Of a DNA stretch of 64,000 bases, positions 23,062 to 34,400 are shown in pieces (within the stretch, counting starts at the first letter, position 1; each line of letters opens with the position of its first letter). Made by a program: the position numbers and the translations under genes. Source of the DNA: Macrotrachela quadricornifera (lineage: Eukaryota > Rotifera > Eurotatoria > Philodinida > Philodinidae); NCBI GenBank assembly GCA_022393335.1, contig JAJEKB010020807.1, positions 207,059 through 271,058 on the forward strand, given 5' to 3'. The notes below the pieces were generated by a model that did no database searches, was not told the DNA's origin, and was given only the letters and a program-made list of their open reading frames with translations.

Positions 23062-25108
23062 ATTTTGAACGATTTTTACTGTAAGTATTTACTGGAAAAA
23101 TCAAATCACAAAATTTCGACCAGAAATTTTACCCATAGATAGATCTAATGATCCTTCGAATATTCTGAAAGTTACAGTCAAAAGGAATGTTTCTTTCTAG
23201 AGATTTTGAATATTCAAGTAAACTTGATTTCGTCACCTATCTCTGACCAATGACTATTTTTTGAAAATTCAACATCTCAAGAAAAATACTTTCTTTTTGG
23301 CTGAAACTCTCAGGATATTCTAAGAATCATTAAGCCCGTATGTGAGCAAAAGAAAAAAAGCGCTTTTCCTATGAGCTATACTCCTCTCGCTCGACTTTTT
23401 TCTTATTAATTATTTTTTTATTGGGACTGATGTGAGGTTACAAGATCACGAAATCATTCGATGGTCTTTTTCTGTTAGCAAAAAAATTGATATTTTAAGA
23501 AAGAGTGGATTTCTATATCGAATACCACAAAAACAGATAATATTTTGAGGTTTTAGTCATTAAAAATCACTTTTCGTGGAAAATAAACATGATATTCAAA
23601 ATCAGCATGCCAAAGTTTACTACAAACTTTATTATCTAGTATGAAATATTTCCATCAAAATTTTTCCCCTACTCCCCTCAGCCTTTTTTAGTTGATAATT
23701 CATCCCTGTATCCCCCTAACGGGAACAAATTTTTATGGAAAATATTTCGCAATAAAAATTAAAGTTTTCGGTATATTTTCACGTATTGATTCTAAATATG
23801 ATATTTATTTTTCATAAAGCGCAACTTTTAACAACCAAAATCTTGAAAAACTAGATGTTTCTCATATGTTTTGCCTCATAAATTCTGCCTCTTCTGAAGT
23901 TTGAATGCTACTAGTAAAGATTGACCTATTTTTTTGCTTTTTTTTTATTTGATAGATTTTATAATGTTGCATTTGTGGTGAAAATTTCACTCTTGAGGGG
24001 GTGAGGGTGAAAGTATAAGCGACAGTTTCTTTCTCGTCGAAGTGTTGCAATTAGATTTTTTGAGTAAATACCTACAGTAGAAACCGTCGAAATTTCAGTA
24101 AAAGGACTATAACTTTTTGAGAAATAGTCGCAGGGGAAAATCTCATTATAATTCATACTATGTCAATATACTTCATAGCATGAGGTATAAATGAGTCAAA
24201 ATGAAAGGGGATAACTCCTTGTGAAACTCTTGTAAGTGGAACATCGTGAAAAAGGCAATATATACCGAGTTACAAATTTTCACCAATGGAAAGAGATAAA
24301 GTCGAAACATGTTTTTATAGATTACTATACAAGATCAAATCTTTATCAAATCAATCATTTTTTGAGAGTTTTTTCGAAAAACATATAACAATTCATTAAA
24401 GTCTCAATGAGATTTTGATTGTATATGCGTGTTTGATGAAGAGGTATCAAATCTCTAATGCAAGACAAAATGCGGATGATTGCATTTTTCAGCTTTTGCA
24501 ATTGGACGCCGAAGATTTTCGAAAAACTCGATGAAGTAAAAATTTTTAGAAAATGATTTTCGATTCACATAGTGTTTTGTCAGTCTTTCTTCGGTTTTTG
24601 GATTATACCTCTAGGAATAGACATCTTCAGATTTGAATATAAAATTTGTCGATGCCATGCGAATCTGAAGAAATGTTGGATATTCTCATAATCGTAACAT
24701 TTCTTCAAATCCATTTTCCAATGAGGTTCACGACCAATTCTGATCATTATTGCCCATAGAAGATTTCGTCTGAATCTAGGAGTGTGTAGTGTTGAAATAG
24801 CGAAAGAGATGGTTATAGTGATGTCACTGATATTGAGACTAAGAACGTATCCAGGCGGAGGGCAGTGTGACGACACAGTATATCGCCATTTGTATCGGCA
24901 TGATCTTATCTCATCTTTTGTGTGTCTCTCTATTTAACTTCTCTCTCTTTCTCTTTTAATTGATTATTTTCGTGTTCATCGCTATGATGATCTTGATTAT
25001 GTATTTTGGCGCTTGATCAGCTTCACCAGTTCGATCAATTTGATGAGTTTTATGAGTTAAGGAGATTATTATTGTGCAGAAAGTTGTGGAGATATATACT
25101 CATTATAT
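23062..25108. other. Intergenic; one unrecognised open frame
   Basis: AT-rich sequence without recognised genes. The minus-strand frame at 24580-24876 (98 codons, containing RRNLLWAIMIRIGREPHW) reads somewhat like protein but has no domain I recognise and no supporting splice structure. It is left unassigned. Confidence 0.35.
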
Positions 25109-26010
25109 CTTCCATATATATAAAGAAGAAAGTTTGTCCGTCTGTTCCTTATGCATTTGGATACGGTACGATTAAATGCTATGAAACTTGGCAGGGAATA
25201 CCATTTCATCTAGGGGAAAGTCGTAGGGTAGTTTTCAACCTAAAATTTTCACTTCGGAGGGAGGGGTGTTTGCCTGCTCCCATTATTGAAGTCCTCCAGT
25301 AAATGCCATTTCCATAGAGTCTGTGGGCGTGATTGTGTCCTCAATAACTCGAGAACGAAAATAGTTTCTCTCACTGAGTAGACAAAATGATCAAAATTTC
25401 ATTTCAAACAGTCTTACCTAAAGGTGGTTGTGCGTTACACAAGATTAAACTATCTCGTATGAAATTTAGCATGACAAGTGAATTGTCAAGTTTAATGTTA
25501 TGCTTTTTTCTTAACAAGAATTAGAAGAATTTTCTTATTTTTCTGATAGTTTTTACCTTCGATGTCTCAGCTTTCATTCAGTACCATCCCAATCGTTGTT
25601 GAATATATTGTTCAATTACAATATCAATTTTTAATCTTTTGTGACTAAAAACAGAGGAGTGAAGATTCATCCGATATACACAAAAAGTGTAGTAAAAATT
25701 GTAATGAAACAATTAGTCAATCTCATATTTGGATCTCATATAGTTTTTACTATAAATTCATCAATTTTCAAAATTTGATTAGTAAGAAAATAATTTGTTT
25801 ATACGTGATTTTCTGTCAATAGATAAGAGCAAAAGTCGATCTTGTGAACCTTGTTGGTATAGTATCTTACGATAGGCTAGTAGTAAGCACTAACTACAGA
25901 AGCCTAATCTAAGTATTTCGCAAAGATTGGCAGAGAGAAACAGGAGTTATTAAACTTTTACATCTAGGAAGTGCAATGGTACAATGAGTTTTGCAATTCA
26001 TCCATATACA

Positions 26011-26635
26011 TTACCACATTCGACCCGATATGAGTCACCGGTGGCTGACGCTATATTCTAACGAGACAAATGAGAAAAAAATTGGTTCTTTCCTTATTGT
26101 TTCCTAAGGAAAGAGCGACGATGCATCGTACACGTATATCACTATCACTATTGCTTCAACTATTTTATTATGTAGTGAAATGCTTTTTGTTAAAGCAATG
26201 AAGACAAAAGAATTTATCGCAATCAGAACAGAAAGTTTTGTCTTTTTGCTGCCATTGCACTAGCTTCTCTTGAATTTTGTTTTCTGATTATCTCGTAGCA
26301 ACTAGTACAATGTCTTCGGACTTTCTGTGCAGATCCTTCTATTTGTTGTATCTTGTGATCAGCGAGTTTATGCTTCGAATGCCGTGTTGATTGTGTTCTG
26401 GAACCAGGTTTGAGGTTTTCAACGGGTGTACCAAGGAGTAAAGACCGCACAAGACTTTTATGAAACTGCAGAATGGACACTTCGCTCCATGTAATGTTAT
26501 AAACAGACAACAGAAAACGGCGGACCAGCGCAGAACGAAAAGACTAACAAGAGCATTTTTCGAAAGACAAACGCATACAGAAATGAATCGGTAGAACTAC
26601 TCTTTAATAAAACTCAATCGGGTTGAATGTGTTAA
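26011..26635 (-). mobile_element. piggyBac relic with both ends
   Basis: Left end TTACCACATTCGACCCGAT and right end, read inward, TTTAACACATTCAACCCGAT, with TTAA at 26632-26635 and its mutated form TTAC at the left. Just inside the left end is CACCGGTGG, shared with the end at 18072. Most of the transposase gene is missing, leaving only the C-terminal portion. It is nested in the Helitron-like element. Confidence 0.65.
26160..26510 (-). pseudogene. piggyBac transposase, C-terminal fragment
   Basis: On the minus strand the frame includes SLLLGTPVENLKPGSR, KHKLADHKIQQIEG and the start of a cysteine finger (RRHCTSCYE), after which the reading frame is broken; Cys codons continue towards 26170 in another frame. 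It aligns by eye with the remnant at 19354-19680, and both are C-terminal only. Catalytic residues are absent, so it is inactive. Confidence 0.7.
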
Positions 26636-26848
26636 AGAAACTCATAAAACGAAAAACATTATATGCAATAATTTTTTTTGAATTTGAAGCATGAAAAACT
26701 CAAAAACAATTGGGATAGAGAAAAGGCTGTGAGTGTATTTTGAAACATTTAAAATCGGTAACTTATAGGAACTCGAAAGACTGCCACTTTTGAATATGCC
26801 AAACATGAAATATTGAATTTTTCGGGCAACGCCGGGTACTTCTGCTAG

Positions 26849-27342
26849 TACGTATATATATAATTATTATGAGCAGATCTGTTTTTATTTTTTATTATTA
26901 ATCTTCTGACATTGAGTTAGCCGACTGAGAGACATATCAGGGTGTGGTACTGAGAGATCGATTCTGTCTGAAGAATAAAAATATCTGGAGAGGAGAGATG
27001 CGAAACAATCAGATTTTGCCAACCGAAAAAACCGTTTTTCTACATGATGGCTCTCCTCTAAAACAGTCAATTCCATCTGAGAAAATACCTGCCTACGTCT
27101 CGGATTGAGTCCATGGGACCAATGACTACACTAGCATAAATTGAAGTTCGACCATGAATAACACTAAGATACTGACGTGTACCAATATATCAAACATGTC
27201 CATTTCAGTAAACATCGTCATGACAGCATCATTCAAGTTTCGATTCCACTTCATGTCAGTGTAGTCATCGCCTTCGTGGACTTGATGTCAATGACGTTGG
27301 TCTACAACAAACTGAAACTGTATATCCCTATTTGAATTACAG
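26849..27342. other. Intergenic, probable promoter side of the next gene
   Basis: No gene recognised. A splice acceptor (TTGAATTACAG) ends at 27342 directly upstream of the following reading frame, so a 5' untranslated exon may lie in this stretch. Confidence 0.35.
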
Positions 27343-27396
27343 GCGCGCATCAGCCTTCAAATATTGGACGTCTCAAAAAAAACTGCGAGCTGTATT

Positions 27397-28347
27397 ATGG
27401 CCTTTGCACGTAATGCTCGAAATATACATACAACAGTGGCCCAAGTTCAGATCAAACTCGAGAATGTACTGAATGAAATTGATGCATCTGAAAGCCGCGA
27501 CTTGAATGAAGTCAAAAGCGCCATTCGAGTTATTGCTGGTCTGTACAAAGACCTGGAAAATGAAACTCGATCGCTTGTGAAACGCACAGCAGATCAGGCT
27601 GAACGTGTTAATAAAACTGCTGACCGTGTTATAAAAAAACAAATCAGTCCACAAGAGGGAATCAACAGCATGGATAAAAATTTTGAGAGTTTACTCGATC
27701 AACTCAACAAAGTCAAGAAGAGACATGCCTTGATATGTGTAGATTTGAAAGAACAAGCGCTCCGTGCTAAAACTGCTAAAGAACAAAATGATGAACGGGC
27801 GAAGAGGGCTGAAGAACTTGAGGAGAATGCTCAAGTATCAGCTGTTTTAGCCATTCCTGGGGTTTCCCTAGTAGGTGCTCCAGTTGTTTTTGCTGCAGAG
27901 TTTGCTACACAAGACAGTGATGATAATACTGCAGTCAAAGTTTTGAAAGGAGCGGGTGGTGCTGTTTTAGGACTCGGTGTAGGCATATGTCTTACAGCTG
28001 TTTCACCTTTTCTAATAGGCTACTCAGCCGTGTGTGGAGCGCGACTGGCTGTACTCAGCCGAAGTTGGTCGAAAACATTCAAAGATATTGAAGCACAAAT
28101 TCTGGATGTTTATGACATCATCGATGATTCAACCCAATGTTTGGAAAATGTGAAGTCTGGACTAGATGATTTGCAAGTCGACATTTCTCAGTGGAATCCT
28201 TCATTAGGAACCGATGCAATCAGATTTACATTTGAAGATATTTCAAAGAGCAGTATGAAATTGTGCAAGGTATGCGAAGACTATGAGCAAAGCTTGAAGT
28301 CGAGCAAGAAACGATTTAAAGAAATTACTGGTACAATTAAAGAATAA
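27397..28347 (+). CDS. Unclassified helical protein with two central hydrophobic segments
   Basis: The first ATG is at 27397, giving 316 residues; the frame is open back to a splice acceptor at 27342, so additional N-terminal residues or a 5' untranslated exon are possible. Residues 1-140 are strongly helical and charged, with coiled-coil character (AKTAKEQNDERAKRAEELEE). Residues about 146-170 (VLAIPGVSLVGAPVVFAAEF) and 185-220 (AGGAVLGLGVGICLTAV and following) are two Gly/Ala-rich hydrophobic segments, and a second helical region follows to the end. No signal peptide is seen. Long helices around a hydrophobic hairpin occur in apolipoprotein-L-like proteins and in ClyA/HBL-type alpha-helical pore formers; that is a resemblance of layout only, not a demonstrated homology. 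It appears to be a single coding exon and intact. Confidence 0.7.
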   Translation: MAFARNARNIHTTVAQVQIKLENVLNEIDASESRDLNEVKSAIRVIAGLYKDLENETRSLVKRTADQAERVNKTADRVIKKQISPQEGINSMDKNFESLLDQLNKVKKRHALICVDLKEQALRAKTAKEQNDERAKRAEELEENAQVSAVLAIPGVSLVGAPVVFAAEFATQDSDDNTAVKVLKGAGGAVLGLGVGICLTAVSPFLIGYSAVCGARLAVLSRSWSKTFKDIEAQILDVYDIIDDSTQCLENVKSGLDDLQVDISQWNPSLGTDAIRFTFEDISKSSMKLCKVCEDYEQSLKSSKKRFKEITGTIKE

Positions 28348-29113
28348 TTTTAATTTTATTTCGATTGTAATTCTTTTTTCAACTTTTATCAAGCACGTTC
28401 ACTCTAACAAACTAGTCGAGAAATTTACTGAATAACAAGAATAACGAAAACATAATTTCAGAGCACTTATGTTCTTTTGAATGTTCATCTTAGCATGAGT
28501 CTAATCGATTTACATTCCTTTTTTACGTGTTGTTGTTCCAATGAATATTAAAGCAATATTCAAACTTCGTCTGTCTCAATTATTTAGTGAATTTTGTCAA
28601 TGTTCTCACTTGCACTGTTTATAACATACGAAATAATATTGATCGATTTCATGCCCATCGATTCAGTAGTGTTTCATATATCTTTGATGAAATATCCTTC
28701 AATAGCACCTTCTTGTCAATTAATCATTATTTTTTATCTCGAAATAAATATTAGCTGTTGTTATGTACTGAAGAATATTAGTTGTTCATTATGACATTAT
28801 GATCAGTGTAAGTATTGTAGTCGTCTCTTTGTAGAAAAATCAGTTTCCAGGAAACTAATACAATGCATCGAATTCTGTATCATCGATAGAACAGTTGTTG
28901 GGATCAACGTTAAATTCAATTTATTGAAAATAAAATTTTATATACAATAAAAAAAAGTGCTTGAATATACAAAAGTTATATTCACATTCATGCTCTCACA
29001 CTCTAGCTTGCAGATATACTTATCTGCTTGTTAGTATAACTTAAAAAGAAAATGGAAAAAAAAGGTTAGTTAAAATGTTTTGTACATTAGTTCAGAGAAT
29101 TCATATCTCATCA
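28348..29113. other. Convergent intergenic region
   Basis: Space between the 3' ends of the helical-protein gene (plus) and the protease gene (minus). AT-rich, with several AATAAA-like words that could serve as polyadenylation signals. No gene recognised. Confidence 0.4.
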
Positions 29114-30906
29114 TTAATGGCTAACTTGTTTATAGATTAGACTAGTCTTGATTTTTGTGATCAAGTCTGAACTATTATCCGTAACGTATATACGAGATTT
29201 CCAACCTCGCATGCCCATCAGTGCAGCCTCACGTTCAAATTGATTCAATGCACTTAATTTATCTCCAGCAATAACAACTATCGAGACATTTTGTAGCTGA
29301 TATATATTTAAAAATATCAATAAATTCAATATACTGCTATAGTCGGATGCATGATAAATACGACAAATTATTTGAAAGATTGTTGAGTGTAGATGGAACT
29401 TAATTTTGAACATATTTTGCAGTAAGTAATCTATTGTCTGTATAAAGGTTTTCTGAGAATCAATACGAATACGTGGATCATCACCAAAATATTTCATCAT
29501 TTGAGTAAACTCAGTCATATCTTGGTCTACCCAGAGAATGTGTGTCAAAGATGAATAATTGTTTGGTAGCACTATCGCAGTAGACGGATTTTGCCCATTG
29601 GGATGATAATAATCATATGGATCGTCCGGCTTCCAAAACCATTCACCCTCAAAATAGTGATTAACATAATTTGATGGAAAACAAAATGGATTGTTTTTAC
29701 ACTGACGCCAATCGTATCTACTTGGTACATTATGACATTCACCATGAGCTGGATTCTTTGTGATGCTTACAACGCAAAATCTATTGTAACAATATTTCGT
29801 ATTGCACAAATACTTGTATGGAATGTAACAGTAGCCCTGATCACCCTATAAGAAAATTGATAAATTATTCAGATTCAGATCAAATTATATTCAATAGTGA
29901 ATCAAATTCTTCACCAAAAAACTCACCCACTTCTCTCCCCAAGAATTTCGAACAATAAAACATTGCGATCGATCACTGTATCCTACTGTTACCATAGCAT
30001 GACCACCAATTATGTCATCTTCGTTCTCGAAATCTGGCAACGGCACACATCCATTATTCGTTTCAGCATCAGAAAATGTATCCCATATCTTCATACCAAA
30101 TACAAATGGATAGCCTTCAGCAAGACATGCTTTCATCTCATCTAAACTTCCGTGCAGCTCTGTATTTTCTTCTATTCGGTATTTTATAGCTTCTTCATAA
30201 CATCGTTGAGGTGGTTTTCGGTTCAAATTGTCATCAGTGAATGGAAACATGTCTTCTTTGCAACAGCCAAGCTCGATTAATGCTTTAATAGCATCTCGAG
30301 TAGAACTACCTTCGTCCTGCAAGTCGTTGGGGTCGGCTCCACCTTTTATTCGGGCGTTGTAGTAAATAAATAGACGACTAACATCAATATGTCTTCCAAT
30401 GTTTTTCATTATTAAAAATTCGTATGCACCTAGAATGAGCTTAATATATCAAGTATTGTTCAATTTTTCTAATATGATTTTACCTGCTAACGCATTGGCA
30501 GTGCTAAAACAGAAAGATGCAAAAGAACAGTTTGAGATATATATGAAAATCAAACATTCTCATAAGTTACTACGACAAAAAAAAAACTAATTTGTTCTGG
30601 ATTGAACTGTCTTTGGAAAAATTTATGCATTAATTGCAATTCATTCTCTCTTCTGTTACTTTTTTCCAGAATCAGTTAGAATCTTAAACGCTGTACTATG
30701 TTTACTCACCATGAACTAGTTTTAGCTTGGTCTTCCACTGGTGTCATAAACTCTCGCAAATCGACCGATCGAGGCAATTTCATGTGTCTAGATTTTCCTG
30801 ATACATAATACTTTTTTGAAGGAGGTGGCTCTCCACCATATTTGCAACCATTAACACAAAATGCTCGTCCTGTTCGTGGATTGACATAAATGCATTGTTT
30901 AGGCAT
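29114..30906 (-). CDS. Papain-family (C1) cysteine protease with unusual C-terminal domain, four exons
   Basis: Coding exons 30710-30906, 30484-30503, 29927-30429 and 29114-29845 join in frame to about 483 residues. Introns are 206, 54 and 81 bp. The catalytic Cys codon is split across exons 1 and 2: PVEDQAKTSS then CTANALAGAYEFL. The oxyanion Gln is in EDQ, the catalytic His in GGHAMVTVGYSD and the Asn in VRNSWGEKWGDQGYCYIPY. No signal peptide or inhibitor propeptide precedes the mature-like LPRSVDLREF, unlike lysosomal cathepsins, so cytosolic action is possible. After the protease domain come about 200 residues of unknown type (THILWVDQDMTEF, VSIVVIAGDKLSALNQFE, SRIYVTDNSSDLI) that look like an alternating strand/helix fold. 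The Q...SCTA active-site style resembles bacterial C1 peptidases more than animal cathepsins. All exon junctions keep frame, so the gene appears intact. Confidence 0.85.
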
Positions 30907-31376
30907 TGTAGCTAGTTTATTATCAATGATCTAAAATAAAGAATCAATAGAAACTAGCAAAAAGAATTAGTAATTCAGTTGATTGATAAGTAAAGATTAA
31001 AATGCTCTCATAAGAATAGAAATTTCCTCGAAGTATTATTTTTTTCAATGATTATGCTTTATTTTAACAGTTAAAAAGTTCCTTTTTTAAGCTGTCTTTT
31101 TGGATACCCATATTAGATTGATGTCTCAATTTACAGTATAATACAAATATAGAAAGAAAAAGACTCCCTATGAATCAAAACATCTAGCCTATATCAGATA
31201 CAGTCAAAAGAAATTTCAATAATGGTATTCGATCAGATGACAATATTTTAATGTCGTCATAATTTTCTAATTGTTCACATTTATTTATCACTCACATTAG
31301 ATCTTAACCTATTCGTATCTTGAATACGTAAATGTGGATGTAGTTGTTTATTTCAAAAAATTAAATATCTACTTAC

Positions 31377-31430
31377 GTTTATCAATCTCCTCGGGATAAA
31401 ATATAGATACACTTGTGACAATTATGAATC
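31377..31430 (-). other. Probable 5' untranslated exon of the protease gene
   Basis: On the minus strand a donor (AAACGTAAGT) ends this segment at 31377, and an acceptor (TTTTAG) at 30933 precedes the exon holding the protease start codon. The exon contains no ATG. The 5' end is inferred from the TATA element about 25-30 bases upstream. Confidence 0.4.
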
Positions 31431-31451
31431 GAAAACGAAAAAAGATATGGG

Positions 31452-31459
31452 CTTATATA
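31452..31459 (-). promoter_or_regulatory. TATA-box candidate for the protease gene
   Basis: TATATAAG on the minus strand, at a suitable distance from the proposed untranslated exon at 31377-31430 and about 550 bases upstream of the start codon. Confidence 0.4.
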
Positions 31460-34400
31460 CTGGTTGTGTTGCAGCTTTTTTTTTAATGAGTAAGGAAAAA
31501 ACTAACTGGGGTATTAGAGTATGAAGCTATTTAAAACGATGAGAAATTTGTTTTTTGGTCATGTATTGAATATTCAGGAGACAATAGAAAAAAACCCTAG
31601 TGTAATCGATACGCGTATGATTGATCTATGACGTTACATTTGAAATAAAAATACAAAAAACGATTAATGAAGCATAACTATCAAGCATAGAACGGCAAGT
31701 AACCTTCGTAATATTTTCTTCCCATGTAAATATTCTTTACTCCAAAACGTGTTTGAAACACTAAGAATGAATGCATCAGAACGTAGTCCTAGTGAAACAA
31801 ATGAAGTTTTTTGATGCGATTTATTTTAGAAACGCATTTTTTTACTGAAATGCGTCTCCAGTGAAATATTCGAATCTATCTCAGACTTGAACTTCATCGC
31901 CATCATCAACATTTTTCGATGGTCTTAGCCTAACTTAGCAAATGGAATGAATTTTACCTTAAGTGATAATGATCAGAAATTATTCATATGTACCACTGAG
32001 CTGTACACAGTGCTCGAAATCTTTTCTTATTCAAACAAAAATGTATTTTTTTCAAAGTTGAGATATTTAACACGTTGCATGATTTTTCACTTGTTCTTTT
32101 CAAATAAATTTTATTATTTTATACAAAATAATTTTATCGAAGAATTTAATGAATAAATAATTATCACACAATCTATTTAGCAGAAACATACGATTAAAAT
32201 ATTATATAACAGTATTTAATAGTTTGCTAAAAAGAAATATGAATCTTTTTTTAAAGATTAATGAAGTTTATACAAATAAAATATATGTAAATCGATGATT
32301 TCAGCCATACAGTTAACTCTTCTAGAATAGCAGTTTTTTGGATAAAATCATATCTAATATACAGGAAATAAACGTGTATAAACTTTCTTGAAAAATGTAT
32401 GCGTTCCAACGCGGCTGATAAAAACATTTGAGATGCGTTTTCACGCGTCAAATACTTTCCAGAAACGTGTTGAGACATAGTTCATCTTTTTCTGCTTACG
32501 TTCAAACATGTTGTATAGAAAAATTGGATTTTAATGCATCGATTTTGCAAATTATGCTGTACAAAAACATAAATATCGGAATATGTTAAAATATCCTGGA
32601 TTGTTTATCCACAATATCACATATGAATCCATTTTAAATAATTATAATCACAACCGATATGTATATTAACAAGTATTGTTCGAAGAATTACCTTTTTTTT
32701 CAAGTTAGTCTCATTGGTAATTTAAAAAAAAACAGTATTTAATTACGACAACAAGATCAGCATCAGCGAATTCGATCTACAATGATGATGGTGAATTAGA
32801 AATAAATGAAGTACGAATAATTTCACATTTCTATGCTCATGCAATTTCAGATATCGTCTTTCTCTATATCTGAATCTAATGGTTTTCTACAATTAGATCA
32901 ATAAATCTCCATGTTCTTGAACTAAGAACAGCCTGTTTTCAATTAGTTTTAAGCGTTCATATAGAAATTTCACAACTAACAATTATCTATATAAATAAAG
33001 AATGAAATAATTCAGATGATTTTACATCTCTAACATCGAATACTCTACATCAAATTGACAAATACTGAAATAAATTTTTTAGTCGATACAATCTCATGCG
33101 ATAGGTTGTGTCCAATTAACAATACCTTTTTATATAAAATAAAACTTTCTTGAAAAAGATCAATAGATTTCTCGATTGAAGGCATCTTCTCTATCAATAA
33201 ATGTGAAATTTATTTTTAGTAAAAAAAAATATTGAACTATATATTTGCCCTATTTTAGCATGCCATGTACAATACATTTACGTTTTTTTTCAAGAATAAG
33301 AACATGAATAGATACTCATTATTACTCGACAAAAACAATGTGCTTAGGAAATCATCTCGTACATACGATTGATAGACTAGGTTTTTCTTGATGACTAGTT
33401 TGATCAATATTCTCAGTGTATTATAAGCTACCCGGTAATATTCCAGAATCTGGAGCATTAAATATTCATTTTATGCGTGATATTCGTTGTATTTTTCTTT
33501 TACTTGATTGTAGCCTAATAGTTGTTGGTTGCTGTCTCGTTGAATTTCGTCCACCATTATTTACAATGAATACTTTCTTTCATATTCTTCATATATTTGT
33601 ACATATTCATGAATTTGTTAGTGCTTTTGAGACGAAGACGTACAAAGTATTTACCAATGTGAAATGCACTTGTTCTGTAATCCTAAGAAGATCAAGGATA
33701 GAATATGCTCCTCTTCGTGTCTTATGAATTCATGTACGATGTGCAGAAAAAGACAAGGAATAGGAATTTCGTCAGAAGAGGATAACATTGTTTTATAATG
33801 CTACATGCCCACCGCCCTTTTTCAAAGGCTGATGGATTCCCAGATCCTATCATTAACGAGGAATTCCATATATTTTGAATGCATTCGAGAGATTGTGCAT
33901 CTGAAGAGAAATGGGTATGTTAGTGAAGGCAGATTCCTTTGTACTAGTTCTCTGCTTATTCGTGAAGTGTGATTCCAACTTTGAGATCAAGGAATAAATA
34001 TAATACAATCCGCGAATTTCAATTTTTGCTTTTCAGCAATCAATTAATATCAAAAGAAAAATTTATTAAAAATTAAATTGTTAATGTGCTTGAATAAAAT
34101 AAATTAATGCAGATTATATTTATTCCGACGTGTTTTATGTTTATGTATTAAACTTAAAACATTCATCAAAGCACTGCATTACAATATTAAGTAAAATAAC
34201 GAAATAAAACAAATTAAAACAAAAAAGTAATATTCTTACAATAAAAAAAAGATAAATAAACTATATAATTGATTTATAATTAGTTTATATAGAAGAAGTA
34301 AATCAATATTTTAATACGAAATTAATTAAAAATCCAGAACCAATTAAAATTAACGAAGGAATAATTCCTTCAAAAATTTGAATATAATAAAAATATGATT

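Larger units (their letters stand above)
25109..26848 (+). mobile_element. Helitron-like non-autonomous element
   Basis: The proposed left end is TCTTCCATATATATAAAG followed by GTTTGTCCGTCTGTTCC and, 60 bases on, ATGAAACTTGGCA. The right end is GGGCAACGCCGGGTACTTCT, then GCTAG. Insertion lies between A (25108) and T (26849), with TC and CTAG termini and no target duplication, as for Helitrons. ATATAAAG with GTTTGT...CTGT at the start and GGGCAACGCC...CTAG at the end resemble non-autonomous Helitron families seen in insects. The expected 3' hairpin is weak. No Rep/helicase is present. A piggyBac relic sits inside. Confidence 0.5.
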
